From the NCBI GenBank assembly GCA_022821585.1, contig JAJEDI010000050.1, positions 62,001 through 126,000 of the forward strand: a stretch of 64,000 bases of DNA. Reading direction: 5' to 3'. The translations under genes and the position numbers were made by a program. The DNA comes from Caldilineaceae bacterium. Lineage in GTDB: Bacteria > Chloroflexota > Anaerolineae > Caldilineales > Caldilineaceae. Of this stretch, positions 25,199-34,363 are shown in pieces (positions within the stretch are counted from its first letter, which is position 1; each line of letters opens with the position of its first letter). The notes under the pieces were generated by a model, which worked only from the letters and a program-made list of their open reading frames with translations, made no database searches and was not told where the DNA came from.

Positions 25199-26878
25199 TC
25201 AGGCGCGACTCAGTTTGCGATAGGTAATGCGATGGGGACGGGTGGCGTCTGCCCCGAGGCGGCGGCGCCTGTCCTCTTCGTATTCGCTGTAGTTGCCTGG
25301 AAACCACAGCACATTGCTTTCGCCTTCAAAGGCAAGAATATGTGTGGCGACGCGGTCCAGAAACCAACGATCGTGGGAGATGACCAGCGCGGTGCCGGCA
25401 AAGGTCTCGAGCGCGTCTTCCAGAGCTCGCAACGTGTTGACATCGAGGTCGTTACTGGGCTCGTCCAGCAGTATAACGTTTGCACCGCTCTTGAGCAGCT
25501 TGGCGAGGTGGACACGGTTGCGTTCGCCTCCAGAGAGTGAACCGACCATTTTCTGCTGGTCTTGTCCGCTGAATGTGAAACGGGCAACATAGGCGCGGCT
25601 GTTCACCTGGCGGTTGCCCAGTTGCAGCTGATCATTTCCGCCGCTGATCTCTTCCCAGACGCTTTTGTCGGAATCGAGACTATCGCGGCTCTGGTCGACG
25701 TAAGCAAGGGAGACGGTCCCGCCTCGCTGCACGCTGCCGCTGTCAGGCGTTTCTTCGCCGGTCAAGAGGCGAAACAGCGTCGTTTTGCCGGCACCGTTGG
25801 CACCGATTATGCCGACGATGGCGCCCGGCGGGATGTCGAGGGTGAGCTCCTCAAAGAGCAGGTTTTCGCCGAAGCCCTTGGTCAATGACTCAGTTCTGAC
25901 GACGACATCTCCCAGGCGAGGACCTGGTGGGATGTAGATTTCCCTGTCCTCACGGGCTTTTTCAAACTCCTGACTGAGAAGATCGTTATAGGCATTGACG
26001 CGGGATTTCCGTTTGGTCTGCTGGGCTTTGGGTGACATATTCAGCCATTCCAGCTCTCTTTGCAGCGTTTTCTGGCGTGCGCCCTCCTGTTTTTCCTCCT
26101 GGGCAAGACGTTGTTGCTTCTGTTCCAGCCAGCCGGAGTAGTTGCCCCGCCATGGAATGCCGTGCCCGCGGTCCAGTTCGAGAATCCAACCGGCAACGTT
26201 GTCGAGAAAGTAACGATCGTGGGTAACTGCAATGACCGTGCCTGCGTACTCCTGCAGGTGACGCTCGAGCCAGGCAACGGATTGGGCGTCGAGGTGGTTT
26301 GTGGGTTCGTCCAGGAGGAGAATGTCGGGCTGCTTGAGAAGCAGCCTGGTCAGGGCGACGCGGCGCAGTTCACCGCCGGAGAGTGTGGCCACCAGGGTGT
26401 CGCCGGGAGGACAGCGCAGCGCGTCCATCGCCAGTTCCAGGCGGCTGTCGAGGTCCCAAGCGTCCAGTGCGTCCAGCCGGTCCTGCACGGCGCCCTGCCT
26501 TTCTATCAGTTCGTCCATTTCCTGGGGAGAGAGATCTTCGTTGAAGCGGGCGTTGATGGCGTCAAATTCGTCAAGCGCGTCTACTGCTTCCTGCGCGCCC
26601 TCCTCGACGATTTGGCGCACTGTTTTAGACTTGTCGAGGACCGGCTCCTGGGGCAGAAAGCCGCGCGTATAGCCTTCGGCCAGAATTGTTTCGCCGTCGA
26701 ATTGGCTCTCCTCCCCGGCCATTATTCGCAGGAGTGTGGATTTCCCGGCCCCGTTGAGGCCCAGAACACCGATCTTTGCCCCGAGGAAGAAGCCCAGACT
26801 GATGTCCCTAAGAACACGTTGGTTGGGCCCAAAGCTCTTGCCGACGCCTACCATTGAATAGATAATCTTTTCGCTCAT
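25199..26878 (-). CDS. ettA: ABC-F translation factor EttA (energy-dependent translational throttle)
   Basis: The 559-residue soluble protein has two ABC ATPase domains: Walker A GLNGAGKST (residues 40-48) and GANGAGKTT, signatures LSGGELRR and LSGGERNR, Walker B LLLDEPTNHLD and ILLDEPSNDLD. The charged linker between them is the ribosomal P-site-interacting motif, and an arm insertion lies in the first domain. There are no membrane segments. Length and sequence match EttA, which binds the ribosomal E site and gates initiation according to energy status. Its 3' end is 9 bases from the end of the convergent bactofilin-like gene. Confidence 0.93.
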   Translation of the reverse strand: MSEKIIYSMVGVGKSFGPNQRVLRDISLGFFLGAKIGVLGLNGAGKSTLLRIMAGEESQFDGETILAEGYTRGFLPQEPVLDKSKTVRQIVEEGAQEAVDALDEFDAINARFNEDLSPQEMDELIERQGAVQDRLDALDAWDLDSRLELAMDALRCPPGDTLVATLSGGELRRVALTRLLLKQPDILLLDEPTNHLDAQSVAWLERHLQEYAGTVIAVTHDRYFLDNVAGWILELDRGHGIPWRGNYSGWLEQKQQRLAQEEKQEGARQKTLQRELEWLNMSPKAQQTKRKSRVNAYNDLLSQEFEKAREDREIYIPPGPRLGDVVVRTESLTKGFGENLLFEELTLDIPPGAIVGIIGANGAGKTTLFRLLTGEETPDSGSVQRGGTVSLAYVDQSRDSLDSDKSVWEEISGGNDQLQLGNRQVNSRAYVARFTFSGQDQQKMVGSLSGGERNRVHLAKLLKSGANVILLDEPSNDLDVNTLRALEDALETFAGTALVISHDRWFLDRVATHILAFEGESNVLWFPGNYSEYEEDRRRRLGADATRPHRITYRKLSRA

Positions 26879-26973
26879 TAGCAGTTTGCTTTCCAGATAT
26901 CTGTTTGTTCGGCAACCACTGGAGGGTTATGATTGGTCCAAGATTGCCGGCTTCGGTCCTCTCCGCTGGCATA

Positions 26974-27001
26974 GGACTATACACAATCAATATATAGTTC
27001 C
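26974..27001. promoter_or_regulatory. Imperfect inverted repeat between ettA and the metallophosphoesterase gene
   Basis: GGACTATA at 26974-26981 and TATAGTTCC at 26993-27001 are inverted, with one extra T in the right arm and an AT-rich centre. It lies in the 144-base divergent gap and overlaps TATA-like sequences, so it could be an operator or overlapping divergent promoters. Confidence 0.3.
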
Positions 27002-27022
27002 CACCAGGAAGGCGCAACTACC

Positions 27023-27811
27023 ATGACCGACATGACCTTTGTGCATCTTACGGACCTGCACGTATTACCCAATGACGAGGACGAACTCTATGGACGGCGG
27101 ACAACCGACAAGCTGCGCGACATCATTAAGCTCATCCGAAACATGGATGTCAACCCCGACTTTTTCATTCTGAGCGGCGATCTGGTCAACGACGGACGGA
27201 AGGCCGAATACAGAAGGCTGAACACTGTGCTGGACGAGTTGCGAGAGTTCGGTGCGCCACTAATTCTTGGCCTGGGGAATCATGATGGCCGTGTAAACTT
27301 CCGCCAGATAGTTCTGGGAGAGGAGAAAACAGACGAAGTGGAGCGTTACTATCATAGTACCATGTTCGGCGGACTGCGAGTGATCATGTTGGACAGCAAG
27401 TTGCCGGACGCGGTGTATGGAGACCTTGACGAACCACAACTGGCGTGGCTGGCAAAGGAGTTGCGGAAGCCGGCACCGCTCGGCAATCTGATCGCGGTCC
27501 ATCACCCGCCCGTATTCAGCACTGTTGAGCCGTTGAGCAGTCACTGCCTGAACAGCCCGGAGGGGCTAGCCAGGACAATAGCCGGTCACCATGTTCACGC
27601 GGTTCTGAGCGGTCACATTCACTATTCTCATGTGACGACTTTCGGCGGCACACTCTCTATCACGACACCTGCGACAGCATACATACTCGATCCCGGTTCA
27701 CAGAAAAAGACTCGTCAGACCGACGGCTGGGGCTTCACACTCGGGTCACTGCGCGGCGGGCAGTTGTACGCGAATCCAATTTGCATGCACGGCGAGCCAG
27801 TGCAGGTCTGA
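27023..27811 (+). CDS. Calcineurin-like metallophosphoesterase (Icc/CpdA-like)
   Basis: The 262-residue protein has the full set of metal motifs: DLH (Asp11, His13), GDLVNDG, GNHD, HH in AVHHPP, and the C-terminal GHIH. This order matches class III cyclic-nucleotide phosphodiesterases such as CpdA, though other phosphoesters are possible. It appears cytoplasmic. An ACCAGGAAGG ribosome site precedes the ATG at 27023. It is followed by a long non-coding gap. Confidence 0.87.
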   Translation: MTDMTFVHLTDLHVLPNDEDELYGRRTTDKLRDIIKLIRNMDVNPDFFILSGDLVNDGRKAEYRRLNTVLDELREFGAPLILGLGNHDGRVNFRQIVLGEEKTDEVERYYHSTMFGGLRVIMLDSKLPDAVYGDLDEPQLAWLAKELRKPAPLGNLIAVHHPPVFSTVEPLSSHCLNSPEGLARTIAGHHVHAVLSGHIHYSHVTTFGGTLSITTPATAYILDPGSQKKTRQTDGWGFTLGSLRGGQLYANPICMHGEPVQV

Positions 27812-28026
27812 TTTTCCGGTTTTGGAAGGAAGTCCTCCAAGGGTGAGCTCATGGGTTTATGGAAACCTTCTGAAAAATTTGGCGAGACACGGGGCAGGGA
27901 CAAGGGCGAGGAAAAAGTGGAGAGGAGTGAGTGAAGAGTCCCGCAGATTTGCCTGAGTGAGATTGGCTCGGGTACTGGCGGGACGTGGTCTGGCTAGTAA
28001 CTTTCGATTGGGCACCCGTCACCAAT

Positions 28027-28111
28027 GTCGACACCAGGTCGACGAGGCATGTTGTAGGACCGGGGGCGTTGCGGGGGCGGAGCCCCCGCACAAGGGAGGC
28101 CGCGTGCGGCC
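28027..28111. repeat. Cluster of three GC-rich hairpins in a 534-base non-coding gap
   Basis: The gap 27812-28345 holds no gene I can support. It contains three successive inverted repeats: GTCGAC arms (28027-28032/28038-28043), GCGGGGGC/GCCCCCGC with a 3-base loop (28071-28089), and GGCCG/CGGCC with a CGTG loop (28098-28111). A smaller hairpin lies just after the upstream gene (27822-27840). No T-runs follow, so these look like a palindromic repeat element or protein-binding sites rather than terminators. Confidence 0.5.
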
Positions 28112-28256
28112 GACCGCCCCGAACTGCAGTGGTTGATGGTCAGAGACTACATTACCTCTAAATTAGAGTTGAGCGCGAGATGGCTGCGGTTCTGCTGCGA
28201 CAGTAGGCATGGGAAAGTTCGCCCGGTTTTGGAAGGCACGCCAGTTTCCGGGTCTC

Positions 28257-28285
28257 TTGCAATCCTGTTGCGGCGGTTGTATACT
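28257..28285 (+). promoter_or_regulatory. Strong sigma-70 promoter for the phosphatidyltransferase gene
   Basis: TTGCAA (28257-28262) and TATACT (28280-28285) are exactly 17 bases apart, 61 bases before the ATG at 28346. Confidence 0.65.
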
Positions 28286-28345
28286 GCGCCCAAACGCGTC
28301 AGTATAAATTCCACCAGCGCTTAGGATCCTGAAAGTTTTCGACCA

Positions 28346-28954
28346 ATGTTGGAGAAATATGTTCGACCCTTGCTGTCGTCCGCAGTGGGCGCCATAGTGC
28401 GCTGGCTGCATGGCATGGGTGTGACTCCTAACATGGTTTCTTTCGCCGGCTTTGCGTTGACAATCGGCGCGGCGGCGCTACTGGCGACGGGGAACCTGGG
28501 TATAGGCGGCGGTGTCCTGTGGGTGGCGGCGATGTTCGATATGGTCGACGGCGCCCTCGCCCGTGTGAGCCAATTGGAAGGCAAGTTCGGCGCTTTTCTT
28601 GACAGCACACTGGATCGTTATTCTGAGAGCATCACGTTCCTTGGACTGGCGATTTACTATGCCAATGAGGGCAACGCCCAGACCCACATTCTTCTGATCT
28701 TCCTGACTTTGGTCGGTTCCTGGGCGGTCAGTTACACGCGGGCAAGGGCCGAGGGGCTGAATGTCGAGTGCAAGGTAGGCATTCTACAGAGGCCGGAGCG
28801 ACTCGTTCTCCTCATTGCAGGGCTGATTCTGGGCCTCGTGCTACCCGTACTGTGGATACTGGCCGTTATGACGAACATCACAGCGTTCCAGCGCATTTAC
28901 GAAGTGTACGTGCGTACTTCGACAACGCGTAGTAAACAGCACGCGGGCAACTAG
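28346..28954 (+). CDS. CDP-alcohol phosphatidyltransferase, membrane phospholipid synthase
   Basis: The 202-residue membrane protein carries the complete family motif D65-x2-D68-G69-x2-A72-R73-x8-G82-x3-D86-x3-D90. It therefore transfers a phosphatidyl group from CDP-diacylglycerol (or archaeol) to an alcohol such as glycerol phosphate or inositol phosphate. The context and length resemble the phosphatidylinositol-phosphate synthase branch, but the acceptor cannot be decided by eye. It has its own promoter and is followed by a 248-base gap before ffh. Confidence 0.9.
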   Translation: MLEKYVRPLLSSAVGAIVRWLHGMGVTPNMVSFAGFALTIGAAALLATGNLGIGGGVLWVAAMFDMVDGALARVSQLEGKFGAFLDSTLDRYSESITFLGLAIYYANEGNAQTHILLIFLTLVGSWAVSYTRARAEGLNVECKVGILQRPERLVLLIAGLILGLVLPVLWILAVMTNITAFQRIYEVYVRTSTTRSKQHAGN

Positions 28955-29116
28955 GTGAGGCCTGGCGAACTGTTGTTAATCTTGCGTTCTGACGCTTAAT
29001 TGCACCCTCTTCTCCGGCGTACCGGCAGGCATCCCTATTAGCAGAATTGCCCAGATCGGTATAGACTTTGGGAGAATGGTCGCGCAGGGCGCGCGGCTTG
29101 CGGTGCAGCGCGTAAT

Positions 29117-29146
29117 TTGGCTGACACACCCGTTCTAGATTATAAT
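29117..29146 (+). promoter_or_regulatory. Probable sigma-70 promoter for ffh and downstream ribosomal genes
   Basis: TTGGCT (29117-29122) and a perfect TATAAT (29141-29146) are 18 bases apart, 57 bases before the ffh start. I looked in this gap (28955-29202) for a signal recognition particle RNA and saw none. Confidence 0.55.
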
Positions 29147-29202
29147 TCGGTGTCGGTGTCCATTGAGAGCACCGTGATAGAAGTGCAAGCGGGAAAGAGT
29201 TC

Positions 29203-30594
29203 GTGTTCGAAAGTTTGTCGGATAAGCTGCAGGACGTTTTTGACAACCTGGCCACCCGGGGCAGGCTCTCTGAACGCGACGTCAACGCGGCGCTGCGTGA
29301 GGTGCGCTTGGCCCTGCTTGAGGCCGATGTCAACTATAGAGTAGTCAGAGAATTCGTTGGCCGGATCAAGGAGCGGGCGATCGGCGTGGAGGTGATGGAG
29401 AGCCTCACACCTGCACAGCAGGTCGTCAAGATTGTCAATGAAGAGCTGGTTACGCTCCTGGGGGAACCGGCGCCTCTCAACTTGTCAGGGCCGCCACCTA
29501 ACGTGCTCATGCTCGTTGGACTGCAAGGCGCGGGCAAGACGACGATGGCCGCCAAGCTTGCTTTGCGACTTCGCAAACAGGGACAGCGCCCATTACTGGT
29601 TGCAGCGGACATCTACCGCCCGGCGGCGATCGCGCAGTTGGAGACGCTGGCGCGTCAGATCGATATTCCGGTCCACAATGAAGGGACGGAGGTCGCGCCC
29701 AGCAGCATCGTCAAGAACGCGCTGCGCCTCGCCCGAGAGAAGGCCTATACGGTGCTGATCCTGGATACGGCCGGCCGACTACAGATTGACGAAGCGATGA
29801 TGAGGGAGTTGGAGCAGATTCGCCTGGTGGCGAGACCGGCGGATGTACTGCTGGTGGTCGATGCGATGACGGGGCAGGAGGCTGTGACCGTTGCACAGGG
29901 CTTCCATGAACGGGTGCCGGTGACCGGGTTGGTGATGACGAAAATAGATGGGGATGCCAGGGGCGGCGCGGCGCTGAGCATTCGCGAGGTAACGGGTGTC
30001 CCGATCAAGTTTCTGGGCACGAGCGAGAAGATGGACGGGCTGGAACCGTTTCATTCGGACCGGCTGGCGGGGCGCATTCTGGGCATGGGCGACGTGCTCA
30101 CACTAATCGAAAGGGCGTCAGACGGAATCAGCGAAGAGGATGCGCTGGCAATGGAGGAAAGGCTGGCCGAAGGCCAGTTCAACTTTGAAGATTTCCGCGA
30201 TCAGCTTCAGAAGCTCCAGAGACTGGGATCGATTCAGGATATCCTTAAGATGGTACCGGGCATGGGACAGATGGCCAAGCAGCTCGACGGCCAGGACATT
30301 AGTTCCGATCTGAAGCAGATCGAAGCCATTATCAACAGCATGACCAACCAGGAAAGACGTCTGCCGAATGTACTCAATGCCAGCCGGCGCAGGCGCATCG
30401 CCAGAGGCAGCGGCACAACCGTTGAGGACGTTAACCAGCTGATCAAACGTTTTCGAGACATGCAGAAGATGATGAAGCAGGCTGGCATGCTGGGAGATCA
30501 GGGCAGCAAGAAGAAGAGGCGGCGCAGGCGTCGACACCGTGAACCGAATTCAGAAGGAATCCTGGCGTCGTTGCGCCAGGGACGTCTTTCGTGA
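29203..30594 (+). CDS. ffh: Signal recognition particle protein Ffh (SRP54)
   Basis: The 463-residue GTPase starts at GTG 29203 behind GGGAAAGAG. It has the N domain, the P-loop GLQGAGKTT, the DTAGRLQ and TKIDGDARGG motifs, and a Met-rich M domain ending in RGSGTTVEDVNQLIKRFRDM with a Lys/Arg tail. It binds signal sequences and SRP RNA and delivers ribosomes to FtsY, whose gene is at 37.5 kb. rpsP, khpA and rimM follow, a common bacterial order. Confidence 0.97.
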   Translation: MFESLSDKLQDVFDNLATRGRLSERDVNAALREVRLALLEADVNYRVVREFVGRIKERAIGVEVMESLTPAQQVVKIVNEELVTLLGEPAPLNLSGPPPNVLMLVGLQGAGKTTMAAKLALRLRKQGQRPLLVAADIYRPAAIAQLETLARQIDIPVHNEGTEVAPSSIVKNALRLAREKAYTVLILDTAGRLQIDEAMMRELEQIRLVARPADVLLVVDAMTGQEAVTVAQGFHERVPVTGLVMTKIDGDARGGAALSIREVTGVPIKFLGTSEKMDGLEPFHSDRLAGRILGMGDVLTLIERASDGISEEDALAMEERLAEGQFNFEDFRDQLQKLQRLGSIQDILKMVPGMGQMAKQLDGQDISSDLKQIEAIINSMTNQERRLPNVLNASRRRRIARGSGTTVEDVNQLIKRFRDMQKMMKQAGMLGDQGSKKKRRRRRRHREPNSEGILASLRQGRLS

Positions 30595-30614
30595 GGGATG
30601 GGCGTCAGTAGAAG

Positions 30615-30662
30615 GTTTCAGGCAAAAGAACGCCGGCGTCGTGACCGGCGATCGGTTGAAAC
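30615..30662 (+). other. Nested stem structure between ffh and rpsP
   Basis: An outer stem GTTTCA/TGAAAC (30615-30620 with 30657-30662) encloses an inner perfect stem CGCCGG/CCGGCG (30631-30636 with 30645-30650). It ends 22 bases before the rpsP ribosome site, with a TACAAT at 30675-30680 in between. It could be a leader element controlling S16 synthesis or an RNA processing site. Confidence 0.4.
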
Positions 30663-30699
30663 ATACAAACTGGATACAATAACCAAGGAGTCTCAATAA

Positions 30700-31008
30700 G
30701 TGGTCCGCATTCGTTTGCGCCGCATGGGCGCCAAAAAGAAGCCGTTTTACCGCATCGTTGTGGCCGACCAGCGCAGCCCGCGCGACGGCCGCTTTATCGA
30801 GAATATCGGCACGTACGATCCGTTGACCGATCCACCAGCAATCAACATCAAGAGCGAACGCGCGGGCCACTGGCTGCGTGTCGGGGCCCAGCCCAGTGAG
30901 GCCGTGGCCAGATTGTTGACGAAGACCGGAATCACCGACGAACAGGGAAAGCTGAAAGAGGTTGACACCGACGCTGCTGAGGCCGCGGCGGAGCCGGAAG
31001 CTGCCTGA
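30700..31008 (+). CDS. rpsP: 30S ribosomal protein S16
   Basis: The 102-residue protein begins at GTG 30700 with an AAGGAG ribosome site at 30685-30690. The N-terminus [20 protein letters not shown] and the following [17 protein letters not shown] are unmistakable for S16. The last 20 residues form an acidic Ala/Glu tail seen in many S16 proteins. khpA starts 15 bases after the stop. Confidence 0.98.
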   Translation: MVRIRLRRMGAKKKPFYRIVVADQRSPRDGRFIENIGTYDPLTDPPAINIKSERAGHWLRVGAQPSEAVARLLTKTGITDEQGKLKEVDTDAAEAAAEPEAA

Positions 31009-31023
31009 TAAAGCGAGAATCCG

Positions 31024-31251
31024 ATGAAAGAACTGGTCGAATTCATGGCAAGAGCTCTCGTGGAATCTCCCGATGACGTGAACGTCTCCGAACGCGTTTA
31101 CCGGGAGAGGATAGTTCTGCGCCTGCAAGTTGCGCCGGGGGATGCCGGAAGGGTGATCGGCAAGAACGGCAGAGTGGCCAACGCAATGCGGTCAGTCCTG
31201 AAAGTCGCGTCGATTCGCCAGTCCCGTGATGTGATACTGAAGATCATGTAA
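31024..31251 (+). CDS. khpA: KH-domain RNA-binding protein KhpA
   Basis: The 75-residue protein is a single KH domain with the RNA-binding GKNG loop (in GRVIGKNGRVANAMR). Size and position between rpsP and rimM match KhpA (YlqC), a small RNA chaperone usually partnered with KhpB/Jag. An inverted repeat overlaps its stop codon. Confidence 0.95.
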   Translation: MKELVEFMARALVESPDDVNVSERVYRERIVLRLQVAPGDAGRVIGKNGRVANAMRSVLKVASIRQSRDVILKIM

Positions 31252-31270
31252 CCGCCCCTAGGGGTTACAT
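31246..31270. other. Inverted repeat spanning the khpA stop codon
   Basis: ATGTAACC (31246-31253) and GGTTACAT (31263-31270) are perfect inverted repeats, and the centre holds the palindrome CCCCTAGGGG (31255-31264). The stop codon TAA lies in the left arm. No T-run follows; it may stabilise or process the mRNA between khpA and rimM. Confidence 0.45.
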
Positions 31271-31492
31271 CTTCCAGGGTAGGCAGACTGACTGCTGCTG
31301 CCCGTTTTCCACGACCGCAAAATGGCCCGCCTGGATCCTGTTGCCCCTGGGATTGGCGGGCTTTGAGTCTCATTTCGATTCGAAGGGAACTGGCGGTCCC
31401 ATTGCAGGACGGGCTGGGCGTATGTTTTGAAGACGAGTGCAAAAAGGCCACTCGACTCCGATAAGGAGCCTGTATTTGCAGGGACGACCAGA

Positions 31493-32110
31493 ATGAAGAC
31501 TCGATCGAAGCCAAATCGGCGCCGGGCGGGAAAGGAAGGGCGTTCGCGAACCAATCGCTTCCACCGACGCTCAAACCCGGTACCTGACGGGCATCTCGCT
31601 GTCGGTCGAATCCTGGGCGCGCATGGTCTGCGGGGAGAGGTGAGAGTCGAGTCTCATACCGACTTTGACTCCCGCTTTGCGCCGGGCCAGGGGCTCTTGA
31701 TCGGGGAAGAGCTGTTGTTGGCGGAGATTGCGTCGTCGCGGCCACACAAGGGGATCTTTCTGGTCCAATTCGCTGAAGTCACAAGTAGAATCGCGGCTGA
31801 GGAATTCTTTAATGAGTGGCTTTACATTCCGGAAGAGTCGGCGATGGAGTTGGATGCGGATTCTTTCTGGGTCCATGACATTGTCGGCCTGACAGCGCAG
31901 ACGGAATCCAAGAGACGGTTGGGCGAGGTGGTGGATGTTCTGTTCACCGGCGCCAACGAGGTTTACATCATCCGGCCGGCTTCTGGCGTCAACCGCGATC
32001 GCGACCTACTGATCCCAGCTCTTACGGAGGTCGTGCGCTCGGTGGATATCGGTGCCGGAACATTGACGGTTCGCCTGCTGCCGGGAATGCTCGAAGAGAG
32101 TGGAGAGTAG
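31493..32110 (+). CDS. rimM: Ribosome maturation factor RimM
   Basis: I start at ATG 31493; an in-frame TTG at 31427 would add 22 residues. The 205-residue protein has a basic N-terminal extension of about 32 residues (RSKPNRRRAGKEGRSRTNRF...) before the conserved LAVGRILGAHGLRGEVRV. The PRC-barrel half follows (DSFWVHDIVGL...GEVVDVLFTGANEVYII). RimM helps assemble the 30S head and binds S19. The position after rpsP-khpA is conserved in many bacteria. trmD and rplS, often next, are absent, and dprA follows instead. Confidence 0.93.
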   Translation: MKTRSKPNRRRAGKEGRSRTNRFHRRSNPVPDGHLAVGRILGAHGLRGEVRVESHTDFDSRFAPGQGLLIGEELLLAEIASSRPHKGIFLVQFAEVTSRIAAEEFFNEWLYIPEESAMELDADSFWVHDIVGLTAQTESKRRLGEVVDVLFTGANEVYIIRPASGVNRDRDLLIPALTEVVRSVDIGAGTLTVRLLPGMLEESGE

Positions 32111-32154
32111 TCGCCGGCCTGGCGTCGATTGAATCTGAACGTTTTCCCGAGACT

Positions 32155-33237
32155 ATGGACGAGCGCGCTTACTGGATAGCCTTCAACCGCGTGCCAGGCA
32201 TTGGACCCGCGCGGCTTACCGCCCTGCTGGAAATGTGCGGGGACATCGCGGCAGCCTGGAAGGCCCCAATTCAGGCGTTGCAGGCAGCAGGACTCGACCG
32301 GCGCAGCATTGAAAACCTGTTGACGGCCCGACAGCAGCTGGACCCCGGAGCGGAGCTGGACAAGGTTATCCGTCGCGGATACGGTGTGGTTTGCTGGAAT
32401 GATGGCGACTATCCGGTCAATCTGAGCAGGGTTCCGCAGCCCCCGCCTGTTCTGTTTGTGCGGGGCCAGCTTGAAGAGAAGGACGAACTGGCAGTAGCCG
32501 TTGTGGGCACGCGGCAGGTGTCCTCGTATGGGCGGGAGGTGGCACGTGAACTGGGCACCGGACTGGCCAGGCACGGCGTTACCGTAGTAAGCGGACTGGC
32601 CCTTGGTGTCGATGCCGTTGCCCATGAGGCGGCGGTTGAGGCGGGCGGGCGTACAATCGCGGTTCTGGGGAGCAGTGTCGACCAGATTTACCCCGCGCGA
32701 AATCGGAAGCTTGCTTTGAAGGTCATTGAGCAGGGAGCGTTGGTCAGCGAATACCCACTGGGGACGAAGCCCGAGGCCAGCAACTTTCCTCCTCGCAATC
32801 GAATCATCAGCGGGTTGAGTCTGGCCGTGATCGTGGTCGAAGCCGGGAAGCGAAGCGGCGCTTTGATTACGGCCAGTTTTGCCGCCGAACAGGCCAGGGA
32901 TGTCTTCGCCGTGCCGGGTTCGATACTCAGTCGGGGCAGCGACGGTTGCAACCGGTTGATACAGGACGGCGCATTTCCCGTGACCTCAGTTGAGGACCTT
33001 CTTGAGCAACTCCAGCTAGGCAACACCGTCGCGCATCGGGAGGCTCGTGTCACAGTACCGGCATCCCCTGAAGAAGAGATAGTATTGCAGCATATCTCGA
33101 CAGAGCCGCAGCACATGAACGAAATCGTGCGGGCAGCCCCGCTAGCAACATCCGAGGTCTGCAGTTTGCTGGCCATGATGGAACTCAAGGGCCTGGTACG
33201 CCAGGTGGGGCTGATGCAGTATGTACGCGCCAGATAG
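32155..33237 (+). CDS. dprA: DNA processing protein DprA
   Basis: The 360-residue protein has an N-terminal helix-hairpin-helix-like region (VPGIGPARLTALL) and a Rossmann core with VGTRQVSSYGREVA, VSGLALGVDAVAHEAA, FPPRNRIISGLS and EAGKRSGALITASFAAEQ. A C-terminal winged-helix segment of about 60 residues ends it. DprA loads RecA onto incoming single-stranded DNA during transformation. manC starts 12 bases after its stop. Confidence 0.95.
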   Translation: MDERAYWIAFNRVPGIGPARLTALLEMCGDIAAAWKAPIQALQAAGLDRRSIENLLTARQQLDPGAELDKVIRRGYGVVCWNDGDYPVNLSRVPQPPPVLFVRGQLEEKDELAVAVVGTRQVSSYGREVARELGTGLARHGVTVVSGLALGVDAVAHEAAVEAGGRTIAVLGSSVDQIYPARNRKLALKVIEQGALVSEYPLGTKPEASNFPPRNRIISGLSLAVIVVEAGKRSGALITASFAAEQARDVFAVPGSILSRGSDGCNRLIQDGAFPVTSVEDLLEQLQLGNTVAHREARVTVPASPEEEIVLQHISTEPQHMNEIVRAAPLATSEVCSLLAMMELKGLVRQVGLMQYVRAR

Positions 33238-33249
33238 ATTCCCTAAGAT

Positions 33250-34326
33250 ATGTATGCCGTAATATTGGCCGGTGGTGTTGGCACACGCCTTTGGCCCCGC
33301 AGCCGACAGAACAGTCCCAAACAGTTTACAGACATCACCGGCAGCGGGCGCACCATGATTCAGGAAACGGTGGCCAGGCTCGAAGGGCTGGTCTGCCCTG
33401 AGGACACCTATGTCATCACGGGCAGCCGGTATGCCGATTTATGTTCGACGCAGTTGGACGGCCTGCCCGAGGCGAATGTTCTGGTGGAGCCGGAAGGCCG
33501 CAATACGGCTCCAGCGGTAGCGCTGGCCTGCGCGTATCTGCAGCGCCGTAGTCCGGAGGAGGTGGTTGCAGTCCTTCCCGCCGATCATCTTATTCAGGAC
33601 GGCGCCGGTTTTCGAAATGCGTTACGGCAGGCGGAGCAGTGCGCGCGCGAGGGTTTTCTCACTGTGTTGGGAATCGAGCCGACAAATGCCCATACCGGCT
33701 ATGGCTACATCCAAAGGAAAGACGGACAGTTGCCACTGTCAGGCGATCTCCCTGCTTACAGCGTAAACCGTTTCCTGGAGAAGCCCGACCGGGCCACGGC
33801 AGAGCAGTTTCTAGCAGATGGCGGGTACTATTGGAACGGCGGCATATTCGTGAGCCGGGTAAGGGGGCTGCTGGCCGAATATGAAAAGCAGATGCCTGAT
33901 CTGTATGAAGGCATGAATCGCATCGCTGCTGTGCTTGGCACGAGCGAGCTGGGCAGGGTGCTGGCTGAGGTCTGGCCGACCATGCCGGACATATCGATAG
34001 ACTATGGGCTCATGGAGGGCGCGGAGAAGGTGGCAGTGGTGCCGATGCAGGTTGGTTGGAACGACCTGGGGAGTTGGGATGCGCTAGAATCGGTAGTTGC
34101 TCGAGATTCAGGTGGGAATTACCCTGTGGAAGGGGAGATCCTGCCGATGAACAGCAGCGGCAATATTGTAGCAGCTGACAAGCGTCTCGTGGCACTGGTA
34201 GATGTCGACGACTTAATCGTGATTGACGCGGGGGACGCATTGCTGATCGGGAAGAAGGAAAGCATTCAGCATGTGAAGCAGGTTGTCGAGGCGTTGCAGG
34301 CCGCCGATCGCACTGATTTCCTTTGA
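33250..34326 (+). CDS. manC: Mannose-1-phosphate guanylyltransferase
   Basis: The 358-residue enzyme starts with the nucleotidyltransferase signature LAGGVGTRLWPRSR...PKQF. It contains VEPEGRNTAPAVALA, FLEKPDR and WNGGIFV. It makes GDP-mannose from GTP and mannose-1-phosphate for glycan synthesis. There is no fused isomerase domain, so it is the short form. The following unknown membrane protein starts 37 bases after its stop. Confidence 0.93.
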   Translation: MYAVILAGGVGTRLWPRSRQNSPKQFTDITGSGRTMIQETVARLEGLVCPEDTYVITGSRYADLCSTQLDGLPEANVLVEPEGRNTAPAVALACAYLQRRSPEEVVAVLPADHLIQDGAGFRNALRQAEQCAREGFLTVLGIEPTNAHTGYGYIQRKDGQLPLSGDLPAYSVNRFLEKPDRATAEQFLADGGYYWNGGIFVSRVRGLLAEYEKQMPDLYEGMNRIAAVLGTSELGRVLAEVWPTMPDISIDYGLMEGAEKVAVVPMQVGWNDLGSWDALESVVARDSGGNYPVEGEILPMNSSGNIVAADKRLVALVDVDDLIVIDAGDALLIGKKESIQHVKQVVEALQAADRTDFL

Positions 34327-34363
34327 TGGACCTTTGGATGCGGCGAAAGATACAGGAAGGAAG

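Noticed and set aside
28955-29116. SRP RNA gene next to ffh
   Set aside because: The conserved apical-loop and GGAA/AGCA motifs are not present.
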